Of a stretch of 64,000 nt of DNA, positions 17,371-25,466 are shown one piece after another. The position numbers were made by a program, and so were the translations under genes. The notes beneath the pieces were generated by a model. It saw only the letters and a program-made list of their open reading frames with translations, was not told the DNA's origin and searched no databases. Every line of letters begins with the position of its first letter. The first letter of the stretch is position 1. This DNA comes from Nonomuraea terrae (GTDB lineage: Bacteria > Actinomycetota > Actinomycetes > Streptosporangiales > Streptosporangiaceae): positions 62,001 to 126,000 of the forward strand of contig NZ_SMKQ01000002.1 in assembly GCF_004348995.1 (NCBI RefSeq). The letters run 5' to 3'.

Positions 17371-17385
17371 TAGGTCACGTTGGAC

Positions 17386-19005
17386 CTATGAGGCGGCGAA
17401 CGGGATCGTGTCCGGCCGGCACGTGGCGCCCTTGGCGGGCAGTGTGCCGTCGACGAGGTAGCGGGACGTCGCGGTCACCACGCAGCCGGACTGCTGGGCC
17501 GCCACGTGCCCCCACCCCTCGTTGATCAGCAGGCGGCTGCCGGGCAGCATGTCGTGCACGCGCTGCGCCGACCACACCGGAGTCGCCGGATCGAACCTGC
17601 TGCTCAGGATGAGCACGGGCTCTCGGGTGCGGGCGTGCCACGGCCCCCGGTGCCGGAGCTTGTTCGCGCTGTGCCAGGGCACGCAGGGGCTGCTCTCGTA
17701 CGCCCGCAGCGTCCCGAACGGCGCCGCGTCCCGGTCGCGTTCCGCCGCGAGCCGCTCCAGCGCCCGGGCACTTCGCGGCCCGTCCGTCTCACCGCAGGTC
17801 ACCGCGTGGTAGGCGGCGACGATCGGGCTGGTGTACGGCGTGCCGCCGATGCCGGCCTGCTGCAGCAGCACCACGTCGGCCGCGAGGGATCCGCCCGCCG
17901 GGCCGGACGGATCCTCGATCGCCTCGGCGACCGCCTTCAGGAACGGCGCCCCGCCGCCCTGCTCGTTCCAGAACATCGGCTGGTACAGCCAGCTCCCGGT
18001 CCACGTCACCACGAAGGAGTAGGTGAGCGGGACGGTCGCGCCGTCGCTCGCCTTGAGCCGCACCGGCCCCCGGCGCAGCACGTCGAGAATGCGGTCGAAC
18101 GCCGCCTCCGGGTCCCCGCCGCCGAACGCGCACCGCTCACCGGCCTCCTCGCACAGCCGGAAGAACTCCTCCAGCGTGCGCCTGGTGGCCACGTCGCTGC
18201 CGGTACGGGCCGACGGCGTGGTGCCCGGCCCGCCCGCGTCCCGCCGGGTGGGGTCGAGGACGCTGTCGAAGACGAACCGCCCGGTCCTGTTCGTGAACAT
18301 GTTCGCGTAGACCATGCCGAGGTAGGTGCCGTACGACTGGCCCAGGTAGTTCAGCCGGTCCTCGCCGAGGGCCGCGCGCACCACGTCGAGGTCGCGGGCG
18401 ATCGCGACGGTGCTGACGTGGTCGAGCAGGTCGCCCCCGCGCTTGCGGCACAGGCTCGCGTACCGGGCGTCGGCCTTCGCCCGCTGCCTGCGTTCCCCGG
18501 CCGTCACCGGCGCGTTGGACACGCCGCTGGCCAGCGCCTCGGCCTCCTTCGCGTCCGCGAAGCACCGTACGGCCGGCACGCTCCGCCCGGAGCCGCGCGG
18601 GTCGACGCCGACGATGTCGTACCTGGCCAGCACGTCGGCGTTCACCGGGCCGGGCAGGGCGCCGGTGACGATGCCCTGCAGGTAGTCGACGGCCGAATAT
18701 CCGGGGCCGCCCCGGTTCACCACCAGGGAGCCCGCTCGCTTGGCCCGATCCGCGGCGGGGATCCTGGCCAGCGCCAGCGTCACCCTCCGGCCGCGCGGGC
18801 GCGTGTAGTCCAACGGCACCTCAGCGGTGGCGCACTGTAATCGCGGCGCGTCGGCGCACGCCGTCCACGTCAGCTCCGGCACCCGTACCCCGGGCACTCC
18901 CCCGGCGGGGATTTCGCGAGCCTGCGCCACGGCGGCCATCGGCGGTGCGGTGGCCACGACCATCGCCAGCGACGCCAGCAGTGTTCCGGCTAAACGCCAT
19001 TTCAT
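17386..19005 (-). CDS. Secreted TAP-like tripeptidyl aminopeptidase, S33 alpha/beta hydrolase
   Basis: A 539-residue exported hydrolase. ATG 19005 has GGGAGAAG upstream and opens a signal peptide ending near AVAQARE. Oxyanion motif VVNRGGPGYS (about 95-104), nucleophile Ser224 in GQSYGTYLG, and a C-terminal TAP domain with Asp in SSRFDPATP and His in GWGHVAAQ complete the triad. The family removes N-terminal peptides from secreted proteins. A separate promoter for the downstream C15-like gene lies in the 76-bp gap, so the two are only partly coupled. Confidence 0.88.
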   Translation of the reverse strand: MKWRLAGTLLASLAMVVATAPPMAAVAQAREIPAGGVPGVRVPELTWTACADAPRLQCATAEVPLDYTRPRGRRVTLALARIPAADRAKRAGSLVVNRGGPGYSAVDYLQGIVTGALPGPVNADVLARYDIVGVDPRGSGRSVPAVRCFADAKEAEALASGVSNAPVTAGERRQRAKADARYASLCRKRGGDLLDHVSTVAIARDLDVVRAALGEDRLNYLGQSYGTYLGMVYANMFTNRTGRFVFDSVLDPTRRDAGGPGTTPSARTGSDVATRRTLEEFFRLCEEAGERCAFGGGDPEAAFDRILDVLRRGPVRLKASDGATVPLTYSFVVTWTGSWLYQPMFWNEQGGGAPFLKAVAEAIEDPSGPAGGSLAADVVLLQQAGIGGTPYTSPIVAAYHAVTCGETDGPRSARALERLAAERDRDAAPFGTLRAYESSPCVPWHSANKLRHRGPWHARTREPVLILSSRFDPATPVWSAQRVHDMLPGSRLLINEGWGHVAAQQSGCVVTATSRYLVDGTLPAKGATCRPDTIPFAAS

Positions 19006-19088
19006 GCCCGCTTCTCCCGTCTCCGTTTCCCGCCTTTGATTTTTCCGAGACACGTAACGCGACGGCAGTCGCCGATGTCATCAACACA

Positions 19089-19125
19089 CATGACATCTGT
19101 CATGCGATTCCGGTGATTATCACCG
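19089..19125. promoter_or_regulatory. Two perfect palindromes in a divergent regulatory region
   Basis: CATGACA-TC-TGTCATG (19089-19104) and CGGTGAT-T-ATCACCG (19111-19125) are both perfect. They stand between the TAP-like peptidase (minus) and a small membrane-protein operon (plus), next to a third pair of repeats. Two different palindrome sequences suggest two different regulators. Confidence 0.6.
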
Positions 19126-19138
19126 GGCGGAGGCCTGC

Positions 19139-19189
19139 TTCAGGAAGCCTGAAGGTCATGTGCTAGGTTTCAGGCACCCTGAAGGTCAT
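19139..19189. promoter_or_regulatory. Duplicated operator TTCAGG-N3-CCTGAA-GGTCAT
   Basis: Two 21-bp copies, 19139-19159 and 19169-19189, start exactly 30 bp apart. Each contains a perfect TTCAGG-N3-CCTGAA dyad plus GGTCAT. They flank a -10-like TAGGTT (19164-19169) and end just before the ribosome site of the next gene, so a protein bound there would block transcription. The regulator is not identifiable here. Confidence 0.7.
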
Positions 19190-19200
19190 TGGGAGAACCC

Positions 19201-19659
19201 ATGGAAGATTTCCTGCTGTCGGTGCATGTGCTCGCCGGCATCGTGTTCATCGGAGGCTCGGCGGTCGCGACCAGCCTGTTCCCGCGCTACGTGCCCGTCG
19301 CCGTACCGGAAGGCGCCTCGCAGCCGGACGAGCGCAGCCGCGCCGTGGCCGTCGCGCTGCACCGCATCACCCGCGGCTACAGCCTCTTCGGCGTCGTCGT
19401 GCCCGCCGCCGGTCTGATCCTCGCCTTCGTCCAGGGGCGCACCGGCGAGATCTGGATCACCCTCGCCATGATCCTCACCGCCGCCGCAGGCGTCCTGCTG
19501 GCCCTGCAGATCCATCCCCGGCAACGCCATGCGCTCGACACCCTCGTCGACCGCGACCGGCTGCGCCCGCTCTCCATGATCGCCGGCTTCTACAACCTCC
19601 TGTGGGCGATCGTGGTCGTCCTGATGATCGTCCGCCCCGGCGCCCCCGAGGGTTTCTGA
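19201..19659 (+). CDS. Four-helix integral membrane protein, DUF2269-like
   Basis: A 152-residue membrane protein. ATG 19201 has GGGAG at spacing 7. Four hydrophobic helices are visible, at about 3-25, 55-75, 80-100 and 125-145. VHVLAGIVFIGG and HRITRGYSLFGVVVP resemble DUF2269/copper-resistance-like small membrane proteins. It overlaps the next gene by 1 nt and sits under the duplicated TTCAGG operator. Function unknown. Confidence 0.65.
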   Translation: MEDFLLSVHVLAGIVFIGGSAVATSLFPRYVPVAVPEGASQPDERSRAVAVALHRITRGYSLFGVVVPAAGLILAFVQGRTGEIWITLAMILTAAAGVLLALQIHPRQRHALDTLVDRDRLRPLSMIAGFYNLLWAIVVVLMIVRPGAPEGF

Positions 19660-19913
19660 TGGAACGCACCCTCCGGGCCGCGGCCGCCGTCGAGGCCGTC
19701 TCTCTGGTGATCCTCCTGGTCAACGTGTTCACCGTGCACAACGAGTCGATCACCTCACTCGGCGGCCCCCTGCACGGCTCGGCCTACCTCACCGTCATCG
19801 TGACCACGCTGCTGCTGACCCCGGCCGCCGGCACCCGCCGGCGCGCCGCCATCCCGGGCATCGGCGGCCTGCTCGCCGTACGCCGCCTGCGCCGCCACTC
19901 CCCCGGCGATTGA
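19659..19913 (+). CDS. Small membrane protein, DUF3817-like
   Basis: An 84-residue protein starting at ATG 19659, which overlaps the previous stop (TGATG). Helix 1 (about 5-27) contains AVEAVSLVILLVNVF and helix 2 (about 40-58) contains LHGSAYLTVIVTTLLL; the tail is basic. The Glu in the first helix and the HG before the second recall DUF3817. It is co-translated with the preceding membrane protein and followed after 14 bp by the HD::ECF41 chimera. Confidence 0.6.
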   Translation: MERTLRAAAAVEAVSLVILLVNVFTVHNESITSLGGPLHGSAYLTVIVTTLLLTPAAGTRRRAAIPGIGGLLAVRRLRRHSPGD

Positions 19914-19927
19914 GAAGGGACACCGTC

Positions 19928-21076
19928 ATGGACGCCTACGGAAGCCTGCCGTTCCCCTGGAGCACACTGACGCTGAACGCGATCCGCTTCGCCCAGGACC
20001 CGGAGAAGCCCGCGATCTTCAACCACAGCATGCGCGCCTACCTGTACGGACGCTTCCTCGGCGAGCGGCAAGGGCTTCGGCCCGGCCACGACTACGACGA
20101 CGAGCTGCTGTTCCTCGGCTGCCTGCTGCACGACGCCGGCCTCAGCGACCAGGCCAACGGCGACCAGCGCTTCGACCTCGACGGCGCCGACCTGGCCGCC
20201 GAGTGGCTCACCGGTCAGGGGCTGCCGCCGGAGAAGGTGGAGATCGTCTGGGACGCGATCGCCCTCCACCTGTGTGTCGAGGTCGCCGCCCGCAAGCGCC
20301 CCGAGATCGCCCTGGTCAGCGCCGGCGCCGGCTACGACCTCGGCCCCGAGGGCCCCGCCCTGCCGCCCGGCTACGCGGACCGCGTCCACGCCGGGCCGTG
20401 GCTGCCCGATCCGCCGCTCACCGACCCGTACGAGGACCCGGAGCGCTCGGCGGAGCTGGCCGACTCGGTGTCGATGGCGGCCCTGTTGCTGCTCGAACGG
20501 CTCAGCCCGCTGGAGCGGGCGGTCTTCGTGCTGCGCGAGGTGTTCGGGTTCGGCTTCCCGGAGATCGCCTCGGCGGTGGGACGCTCGGAGGCGGCCTGCC
20601 GCCAGCTCGCGGTGCGGGCCCGCCGCCACATGGACGAGGGCCGCCCCCGCTTCGAGGCCGACCGGCAGGCAGGCGAGAAGCTCACCGCACGATTCTTCGA
20701 CGCCTTCAAGGAAGGGGACGTCGACGGGTTGCGGGAGCTCCTCGCCGCCGACGTTCACATGGTCGGCGACGGCGGCGGCAAGGGCCCGCAGTGGAAGCCC
20801 GTCTTCGGCGCCGAGAACGTGGCCCGGGTGCTCGCCGCGATCGTCCCGCCGTTCATCCGGATCGGCGGCGTGGTGGAGCCGCACGAGGTGAACGGCCGCC
20901 CAGGCGCGATCTTCCGCGACCGCGACGGCAAGGTCGTCAACACGCTGGCGCTCGACATGCTCGACGGCCGGATCCAGACGATCCGCGCCGTGACCGACCC
21001 CGACGAACTGGCCCGCCTGGGCCCGGTGGCCGACGCCCGAGCCGTGATCCGCGCCGCGGCCCGGTCTTTGGCGTAG
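19928..21076 (+). CDS. Chimera: HD-domain hydrolase fused to the sigma4/SnoaL-like half of an ECF41 sigma factor
   Basis: One open 382-residue frame from ATG 19928, with GAAGGGA upstream. Residues 1-153 are a cyanamide-hydratase-like HD hydrolase (His33 in FNHSMRAY; LLHDAG at 67-71). The HD-family gene at 48.5-49.2 kb aligns with this part only. From residue 156 the sequence switches to GPWLP, a sigma region 4 (LSPLERAVFVLREVFGFGF, RQLAVRARRH) and a SnoaL-like domain with DGGG at 281-284 and DPDEL at 357-361. That is the back half of an ECF41 factor, as in the intact gene at 59.9 kb. Sigma region 2 is absent, so it cannot bind core polymerase or a -10 element normally. It looks like a deletion fusion of two neighbouring genes; expression is unproven. 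Confidence 0.7.
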   Translation: MDAYGSLPFPWSTLTLNAIRFAQDPEKPAIFNHSMRAYLYGRFLGERQGLRPGHDYDDELLFLGCLLHDAGLSDQANGDQRFDLDGADLAAEWLTGQGLPPEKVEIVWDAIALHLCVEVAARKRPEIALVSAGAGYDLGPEGPALPPGYADRVHAGPWLPDPPLTDPYEDPERSAELADSVSMAALLLLERLSPLERAVFVLREVFGFGFPEIASAVGRSEAACRQLAVRARRHMDEGRPRFEADRQAGEKLTARFFDAFKEGDVDGLRELLAADVHMVGDGGGKGPQWKPVFGAENVARVLAAIVPPFIRIGGVVEPHEVNGRPGAIFRDRDGKVVNTLALDMLDGRIQTIRAVTDPDELARLGPVADARAVIRAAARSLA

Positions 21077-21180
21077 ATGTTCAGCAGGTGGCTCTTGACC
21101 GTGGCCTCGGTGATGAACAGCCGGGCGGCCGCCTCACGGTTGGTGTTCCCGGCCGCCACGAGTTCGAGGACCTCGGGGTC
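21070..21180 (-). pseudogene. LuxR-type HTH fragment of a response regulator
   Basis: On the minus strand a 36-codon stretch reads EVLELVAAGNTNREAAARLF then ITEATVKSHLLNIYAK, the DNA-binding helix-turn-helix of a NarL-type regulator. It has no receiver domain before it: the preceding bases belong to an ABC ATPase fragment in another frame. The C-terminal residues after IYAK are also missing. It ends against the stop of the HD::ECF41 frame, so it is a remnant between two deletion joints. Confidence 0.75.
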
Positions 21181-21404
21181 ACCTCGGCGCGGTCCCGGAG
21201 CGGATCCAGCCCGAACACCTTGATCTCGCCCCGGTCCGGCGCACGGAGACCCTCGACGCACTCCACGGTCGTCGTCTTGCCGGCGCCGTTCGGGCCGAGG
21301 ATCCCGAGGATCTCGCCCTCCTGAACGGTGAGCGAGACATCGTCGACCGCGACGTTGTTCCCATAACGCTTGTGGAGGTTCCGTACCTCGATCACTGGTG
21401 GCAT
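21180..21404 (-). pseudogene. ABC transporter ATPase, N-terminal 75 residues only
   Basis: From ATG 21404 on the minus strand: VIEVRNLHKRYG, then Walker A GPNGAGKTTT, and up to GLDPLRDRAEV, as in drug-type ABC ATPases (about 300 residues when whole). The Q-loop, signature motif and Walker B are gone. The frame runs into the LuxR fragment. The truncation is clean, and no permease gene remains nearby. Confidence 0.8.
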
Positions 21405-21534
21405 GCGCGCGTCCTCCCGGGCTCGGCGACTTACTGCGTCCACCCTGGTACGACGGCCCTCATCCCGACACCGACCGGCAGACGGGACCTGCCGTACCAC
21501 CCGGCGGCCCCCTCGACCCCACCGGATGGCGCCC

Positions 21535-21558
21535 GCGATCCACCGATCGGTGGATCGC
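21535..21558. repeat. 24-bp perfect palindrome upstream of the acetamidase gene
   Basis: GCGATCCACCGA (21535-21546) is followed at once by its exact reverse complement. It lies between the ABC ATPase scrap (minus) and the acetamidase (plus). It could be an operator, a recombination site, or part of the scar; nothing adjacent decides. Confidence 0.65.
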
Positions 21559-21662
21559 ACTCCCTTTCCCGGCACGACGATGCGTTCGACACACGCAAGA
21601 CCCCGCCCTGGTCTTCTCGGACCTCCGGATCGAAGAACTCCCCCGGATTTTCCACGACCGAC

Positions 21663-23039
21663 ATGCGGCTGAAACACCGGACGGTCACCGTGGAGCAACC
21701 CCCCGGTGATCATCGGGAGGGGCCTGTCCACGCACCCGGGGATCTCCTGGGGTGCCCCTTCAGTGATGGGAGCCCGGCCATTTCCACCAACCACTGGAGC
21801 TCGGCGAGTCGGAGAAGCCTGCTGGCCGCCGGTCTGGCCGCAACGATCGGGGCCGGCGTCGCCGCCCCCGCCCAGGCGTCGCCCGGCGACAAGGGCAGCC
21901 GCCGCGGTTCCAAGCCCGCGAAGTGGGACCATCACCTCAAATCCACCCCGGACGAACTCCACTGGGGCGGCTTCCCGATCGGCTGGGAGCCCGGCCTCAC
22001 GATGAGGTCGGGTCAGACCGTCCGCGTCGACACCCTCTCCCACCAGGGCTTCACCAACCCTGACATCCACCCGCGCGACTACTTCGGCGCCTTCGGGGTC
22101 GAGCCGGACGAGATCCTGCCCGACGGGCTGGCGTTCTGGGAGACGCTGCCCGAGCGCCAGGCCGCGGGCAGACGGTACGGCGGTCACGTCCTGACCGGCC
22201 CCATCTACGTCGAGGGCGCCGAGCCGGGCGACACCATCGTGGTCGACATCCTCGACATCGACACCCGGGTGCCGTACGGCTTCAACAACACCGCTCCCAC
22301 CGGCGGGGTCATGGCCACGTTCTACCCCGGTTGGCGCGAGGGCGACGAGGGCCTCGACATACCCGCCGAGATCCCGCCCGACCTTCCGGCCGGCGTCTGG
22401 CCCGACGTCCGCACCCACCTCTACCGGACCGGCATGCACCGCGGTGAGGAGGTCGTCTTCTTCTCCGACGACATCTTCATCCCGACCCAGAAGTTCATGG
22501 GGATCATCGCGGTCGCCTCGCCGACGGGCGAGTTCATCGGCAACACCGAGGGCGAGCCGCCGCCGGCCACCGGCGTGCAGAACTCCACGCCCCCGGGCAA
22601 GTTCGGCGGCAACATGGACGTCCGCGACCTCTGCGTCGGCACGAAGCTCTACCTGCCGGTCTTCCAGCCCGGCGCGCAGATCTTCGTCGGCGACCCGCAC
22701 AGCTGCCAGGGCGACGGCGAGGTCAGCGGCACCGCCGTCGAACACTCCCTCTCCGGCACGTTCCGCATCACCCTGATCAAGAACGTGGCAACCGAGCTCC
22801 CGTGGGCCGAGACCGACGACCACTGGATCATGATGGGCATCCACTGGGACCTCGACCGCGCCATGCGGATCGCCGTCGAGAAGACCGTCGACTTCCTCGT
22901 CACCACCCAGGACCTGACCGTCCCGAAGGCCTACTCGTTCGCCTCGATCGCGGTGAACTACCACAACGCCGAGGTCGTCGACCGCACCCAGGTCGTCACC
23001 GGCTACATCCCGAAGAACGTCTTCAAACGCCGCCGCTGA
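21663..23039 (+). CDS. Secreted acetamidase/formamidase family protein (Tat substrate)
   Basis: Up to 458 residues. The mature part matches the FmdA/AmdA family: WGGFPIGWEPGLTMRSGQTV, HVLTGPIYVEGAEPGDT, FNNTAPTGGV, FMGIIAVASP, NMDVRDLCVGTKLYLPVF and GDPHSCQGDGEV. A twin-arginine signal SRRSLLAAGLAA precedes ASPGD, so it is probably exported folded. The start is uncertain: ATG 21663 and GTG 21690 are in frame, neither with a good ribosome site, and the upstream DNA is scar-like. It hydrolyses short amides such as formamide or acetamide to ammonia and acid (family knowledge). Confidence 0.82.
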   Translation: MRLKHRTVTVEQPPGDHREGPVHAPGDLLGCPFSDGSPAISTNHWSSASRRSLLAAGLAATIGAGVAAPAQASPGDKGSRRGSKPAKWDHHLKSTPDELHWGGFPIGWEPGLTMRSGQTVRVDTLSHQGFTNPDIHPRDYFGAFGVEPDEILPDGLAFWETLPERQAAGRRYGGHVLTGPIYVEGAEPGDTIVVDILDIDTRVPYGFNNTAPTGGVMATFYPGWREGDEGLDIPAEIPPDLPAGVWPDVRTHLYRTGMHRGEEVVFFSDDIFIPTQKFMGIIAVASPTGEFIGNTEGEPPPATGVQNSTPPGKFGGNMDVRDLCVGTKLYLPVFQPGAQIFVGDPHSCQGDGEVSGTAVEHSLSGTFRITLIKNVATELPWAETDDHWIMMGIHWDLDRAMRIAVEKTVDFLVTTQDLTVPKAYSFASIAVNYHNAEVVDRTQVVTGYIPKNVFKRRR

Positions 23040-23254
23040 CCCACCGCCAGGCAACCTGCAGTGGGTCGGCAGGCCGGGGCAGCGATCGAGGAGACGAGCG
23101 GCCGCTGCCCCTCGGCGACCTCATCCTCGCCGAAGGACTCCCCGCGTCGAAGACAGCTCGCGCGACGTCAGCGCCGGACCGTGCTCGCACGCGTCCGCGG
23201 CGGACCTCGTATTCTTGACCGGGTCGCCGACCGTGCGGCCGTGAAGGGAACGTC

Positions 23255-23992
23255 GTGCGCCGTTATTCACGTGTCGTGGCCAAGTTGAGCGGCGAGGCGC
23301 TCGCGGGAGACGCCGGTTGGGGCACCGATCCCGCCAGCCTGGCGCAGTTGGCGGATGAGATCCTGTCGGTTCACGAGCTCGGCGTCCAGGTCGCGGTCGT
23401 CATCGGCGGTGGCAATTACTTCCGGGGCAGGATGGCCGAGGGATGGGGCATCGGCCGGGCCGAGGCCGACAACATCGGCATGCTCGGCACGGTCATGAAC
23501 GCGCTGATGATGCGCGGCGTGCTCACCGCACGTTCCACGACAGATGTGCGAGTGATGACCGCGGTGCCCATGCAGAGCGTGGCAGAGCCCTTCATCCGGC
23601 TCCGCGCCGACCGTCACCTGCGCCGTGGGCTGATCGTGCTGCTCGCCGGCGGCATCGGCCAGCCGTACGTCACGACGGACTATCCCGCGGTCCAGCGGGC
23701 TCTGGAGCTCGACGCGGATGCGCTGCTGGTGGCCAAGCGCGGTGTCGACGGCGTGTACGACAGCGACCCGAACATCAACCCCGACGCGAAGCGGTACACC
23801 ACCCTCACATACCGGGAGGCTCTGGCGGCCGGCGTGAAAGTCATGGATGAGAGCGCGTTCGTGCTCGCCAACGAGCAGAGGCTTCTCATGCACGTCTTCG
23901 ATGTGGCGGCAAAGGGCGCGATGAAGGCGATCTGCGAGGGCGAGGACGTGGGGACGCGGATCACCCACGATGCGGTGGCCCCGCGGGCATGA
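23255..23992 (+). CDS. pyrH: UMP kinase (PyrH-type) paralogue
   Basis: A 245-residue amino-acid-kinase fold protein. GTG 23255 follows GAAGGGA. Motifs are KLSGEALAG, VIGGGNYFRG, DNIGMLGTVMNALMM, the UMP site YVTTDYPAVQRALEL, VDGVYDSDP and KVMDESAFVLA, all as in bacterial UMP kinase. In actinobacteria pyrH normally sits with rpsB/tsf/frr; none of these is here, so this is probably an extra copy or a specialised kinase. YVTTD replaces the usual FFTTD. Neighbours give no pathway hint. Confidence 0.82.
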   Translation: MRRYSRVVAKLSGEALAGDAGWGTDPASLAQLADEILSVHELGVQVAVVIGGGNYFRGRMAEGWGIGRAEADNIGMLGTVMNALMMRGVLTARSTTDVRVMTAVPMQSVAEPFIRLRADRHLRRGLIVLLAGGIGQPYVTTDYPAVQRALELDADALLVAKRGVDGVYDSDPNINPDAKRYTTLTYREALAAGVKVMDESAFVLANEQRLLMHVFDVAAKGAMKAICEGEDVGTRITHDAVAPRA

Positions 23993-24174
23993 CGCGTGTG
24001 ATCGAGAATCCACGAAACCCCTCAACGAGAGGCGGCAGCCCTCCGGATGAATCCCGTCCATAACCGCGATCCGCAGGCCCCGATTAAGAATCGCCGAGAA
24101 CACTCGGATACCCCATGAACTGGGGCCCGGTCCGGCCATCGCCTCATGTCAATTAGTGCTACAAATGACCGTCC

Positions 24175-25188
24175 ATGGGGATCTTTCGCCGCCGGAAGTT
24201 ATCGCGGTATGCCAGTGAGAACATGGTCGTCGGGCGCACCTGGACAGACGCCGCTCTGGACGCCGGCGTCGAGTTGGTGAGCCAGGGGCACCTTCAAGCG
24301 GGGATCGCCCTGCTCTCGGAGACTCATGACGATCCTGAGCTGCGTTCGCTGAGGACGGAAGCGCTCGGTGACGCCGCGATCGGCCGGAGCCGGGAGATCA
24401 TGGAGTTGCTGGACGAGGCCGACCATCCGGCGGACGTCCTCCTGTGGCTCGGCCGTACGATCATCAATGAAGCGTGGGCCATTCGCGGCGGTGGTTACGC
24501 CTCCACGGTCGGCAGCGATCGGTTCAAGATGTTCTTCGCCACTTTGTCCACCGCGCATGAGCCGCTCATGGAGGCGGCCCGACTGCGTCCGGACGATGCC
24601 GTGCCGTGGGAGTCCATGATCTGGTACGGCCTGGGCATGCAACTCGACCGGTCGGAGGAAGATGCGATCTGGGCCGAGATCACCTCTCGGTGCGACACCC
24701 TGTTCTCCGCCCATTGGGCCAGGCTCCAGGCGGTGAGCGCGAAATGGGGCGGGTCCCATGAGGACATGTTCGCGCACGCCCGTAGCGCGGTGGCGCTGGC
24801 TCCACCGGGCAACCCGCTCACGGCCATGCTCGCGTTGGCGCATCTGGAGTACCTGCTCGCCGAGGAGACCCGGCTGGTGCAGGAGAGCACATTGATGGCC
24901 TACATGAAGTTCAGCATGGCCTACTTCTCCGAGACGGTGCTCAGCGAGTTGAAGGAGGCCGAGAGCCGCTGGACGACCGGCAAGCGGTCACATGTACGAG
25001 ATGTCGACGCCCACCACCTGTTCGGTGCGATCTTCTTCCAGACCAGGGACACGTACGACCTGGCCGCACGGCATCTCTCCCAGGTAGGCAACCGGGTCGG
25101 GGAGGCCGCACCGTGGGGTTACCGCGGCGACCCGGCCGAGGAGTTCGGCAAGGCCCTGCAGAAGCTCAAGCTTCCCCTTCCCCATTAG
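24175..25188 (+). CDS. Uncharacterised helical-repeat protein
   Basis: A 337-residue soluble protein of unknown function. It is almost all helical, with TPR-like pairs: GVELVSQGHLQAGIALLSE, HEPLMEAARLRPDDAVPWES, HARSAVALAPPGNPLTAM. It also has a conserved-looking central WYGLGMQLDRSEEDAIWAE. No signal peptide, membrane helix or catalytic motif is seen. ATG 24175 has no clear ribosome site; TACAAA 11 bp before it may be a -10 of a leaderless message. The fold resembles large unnamed actinobacterial families. I do not assign a function. Confidence 0.7.
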   Translation: MGIFRRRKLSRYASENMVVGRTWTDAALDAGVELVSQGHLQAGIALLSETHDDPELRSLRTEALGDAAIGRSREIMELLDEADHPADVLLWLGRTIINEAWAIRGGGYASTVGSDRFKMFFATLSTAHEPLMEAARLRPDDAVPWESMIWYGLGMQLDRSEEDAIWAEITSRCDTLFSAHWARLQAVSAKWGGSHEDMFAHARSAVALAPPGNPLTAMLALAHLEYLLAEETRLVQESTLMAYMKFSMAYFSETVLSELKEAESRWTTGKRSHVRDVDAHHLFGAIFFQTRDTYDLAARHLSQVGNRVGEAAPWGYRGDPAEEFGKALQKLKLPLPH

Positions 25189-25234
25189 GACTCTCGCTGT
25201 CATGGCGGAGTGAGCGCTTTTCGTCCTCCGGCTG

Positions 25235-25360
25235 CGTGGTGATTCTGAAGGACTGCGACGGCCTTGCACAGGTAGCCGGCCTTGCCGGGGCTGCAGCGGA
25301 GCTTGCGGAGAATGCGCCAGCTCTTGAGCTGCGCATGTGCACGTTCGCCCGGGCCGCCGC
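25235..25360 (-). pseudogene. IS5-family transposase, C-terminal remnant
   Basis: The minus strand encodes GERAHAQLKSWRILRKLRC followed by SPGKAGYLCKAVAVLQ, which matches the conserved C-terminus of IS5-group DDE transposases, where the Glu of the triad lies in GERANAQLK. The rest of the transposase and any terminal repeats are absent. The remnant marks an old insertion between the unknown helical protein and the next membrane protein. Confidence 0.7.
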
Positions 25361-25466
25361 GGCTGAGAGGTCCTCCTCTGGGACGACGCCGTCGCGACCT
25401 CCGGAGGAGTCGGCCAAGACCCGGTGACGATGTGCGGGGCACCGCCGCGGCGGCAGATTGGGCCGG

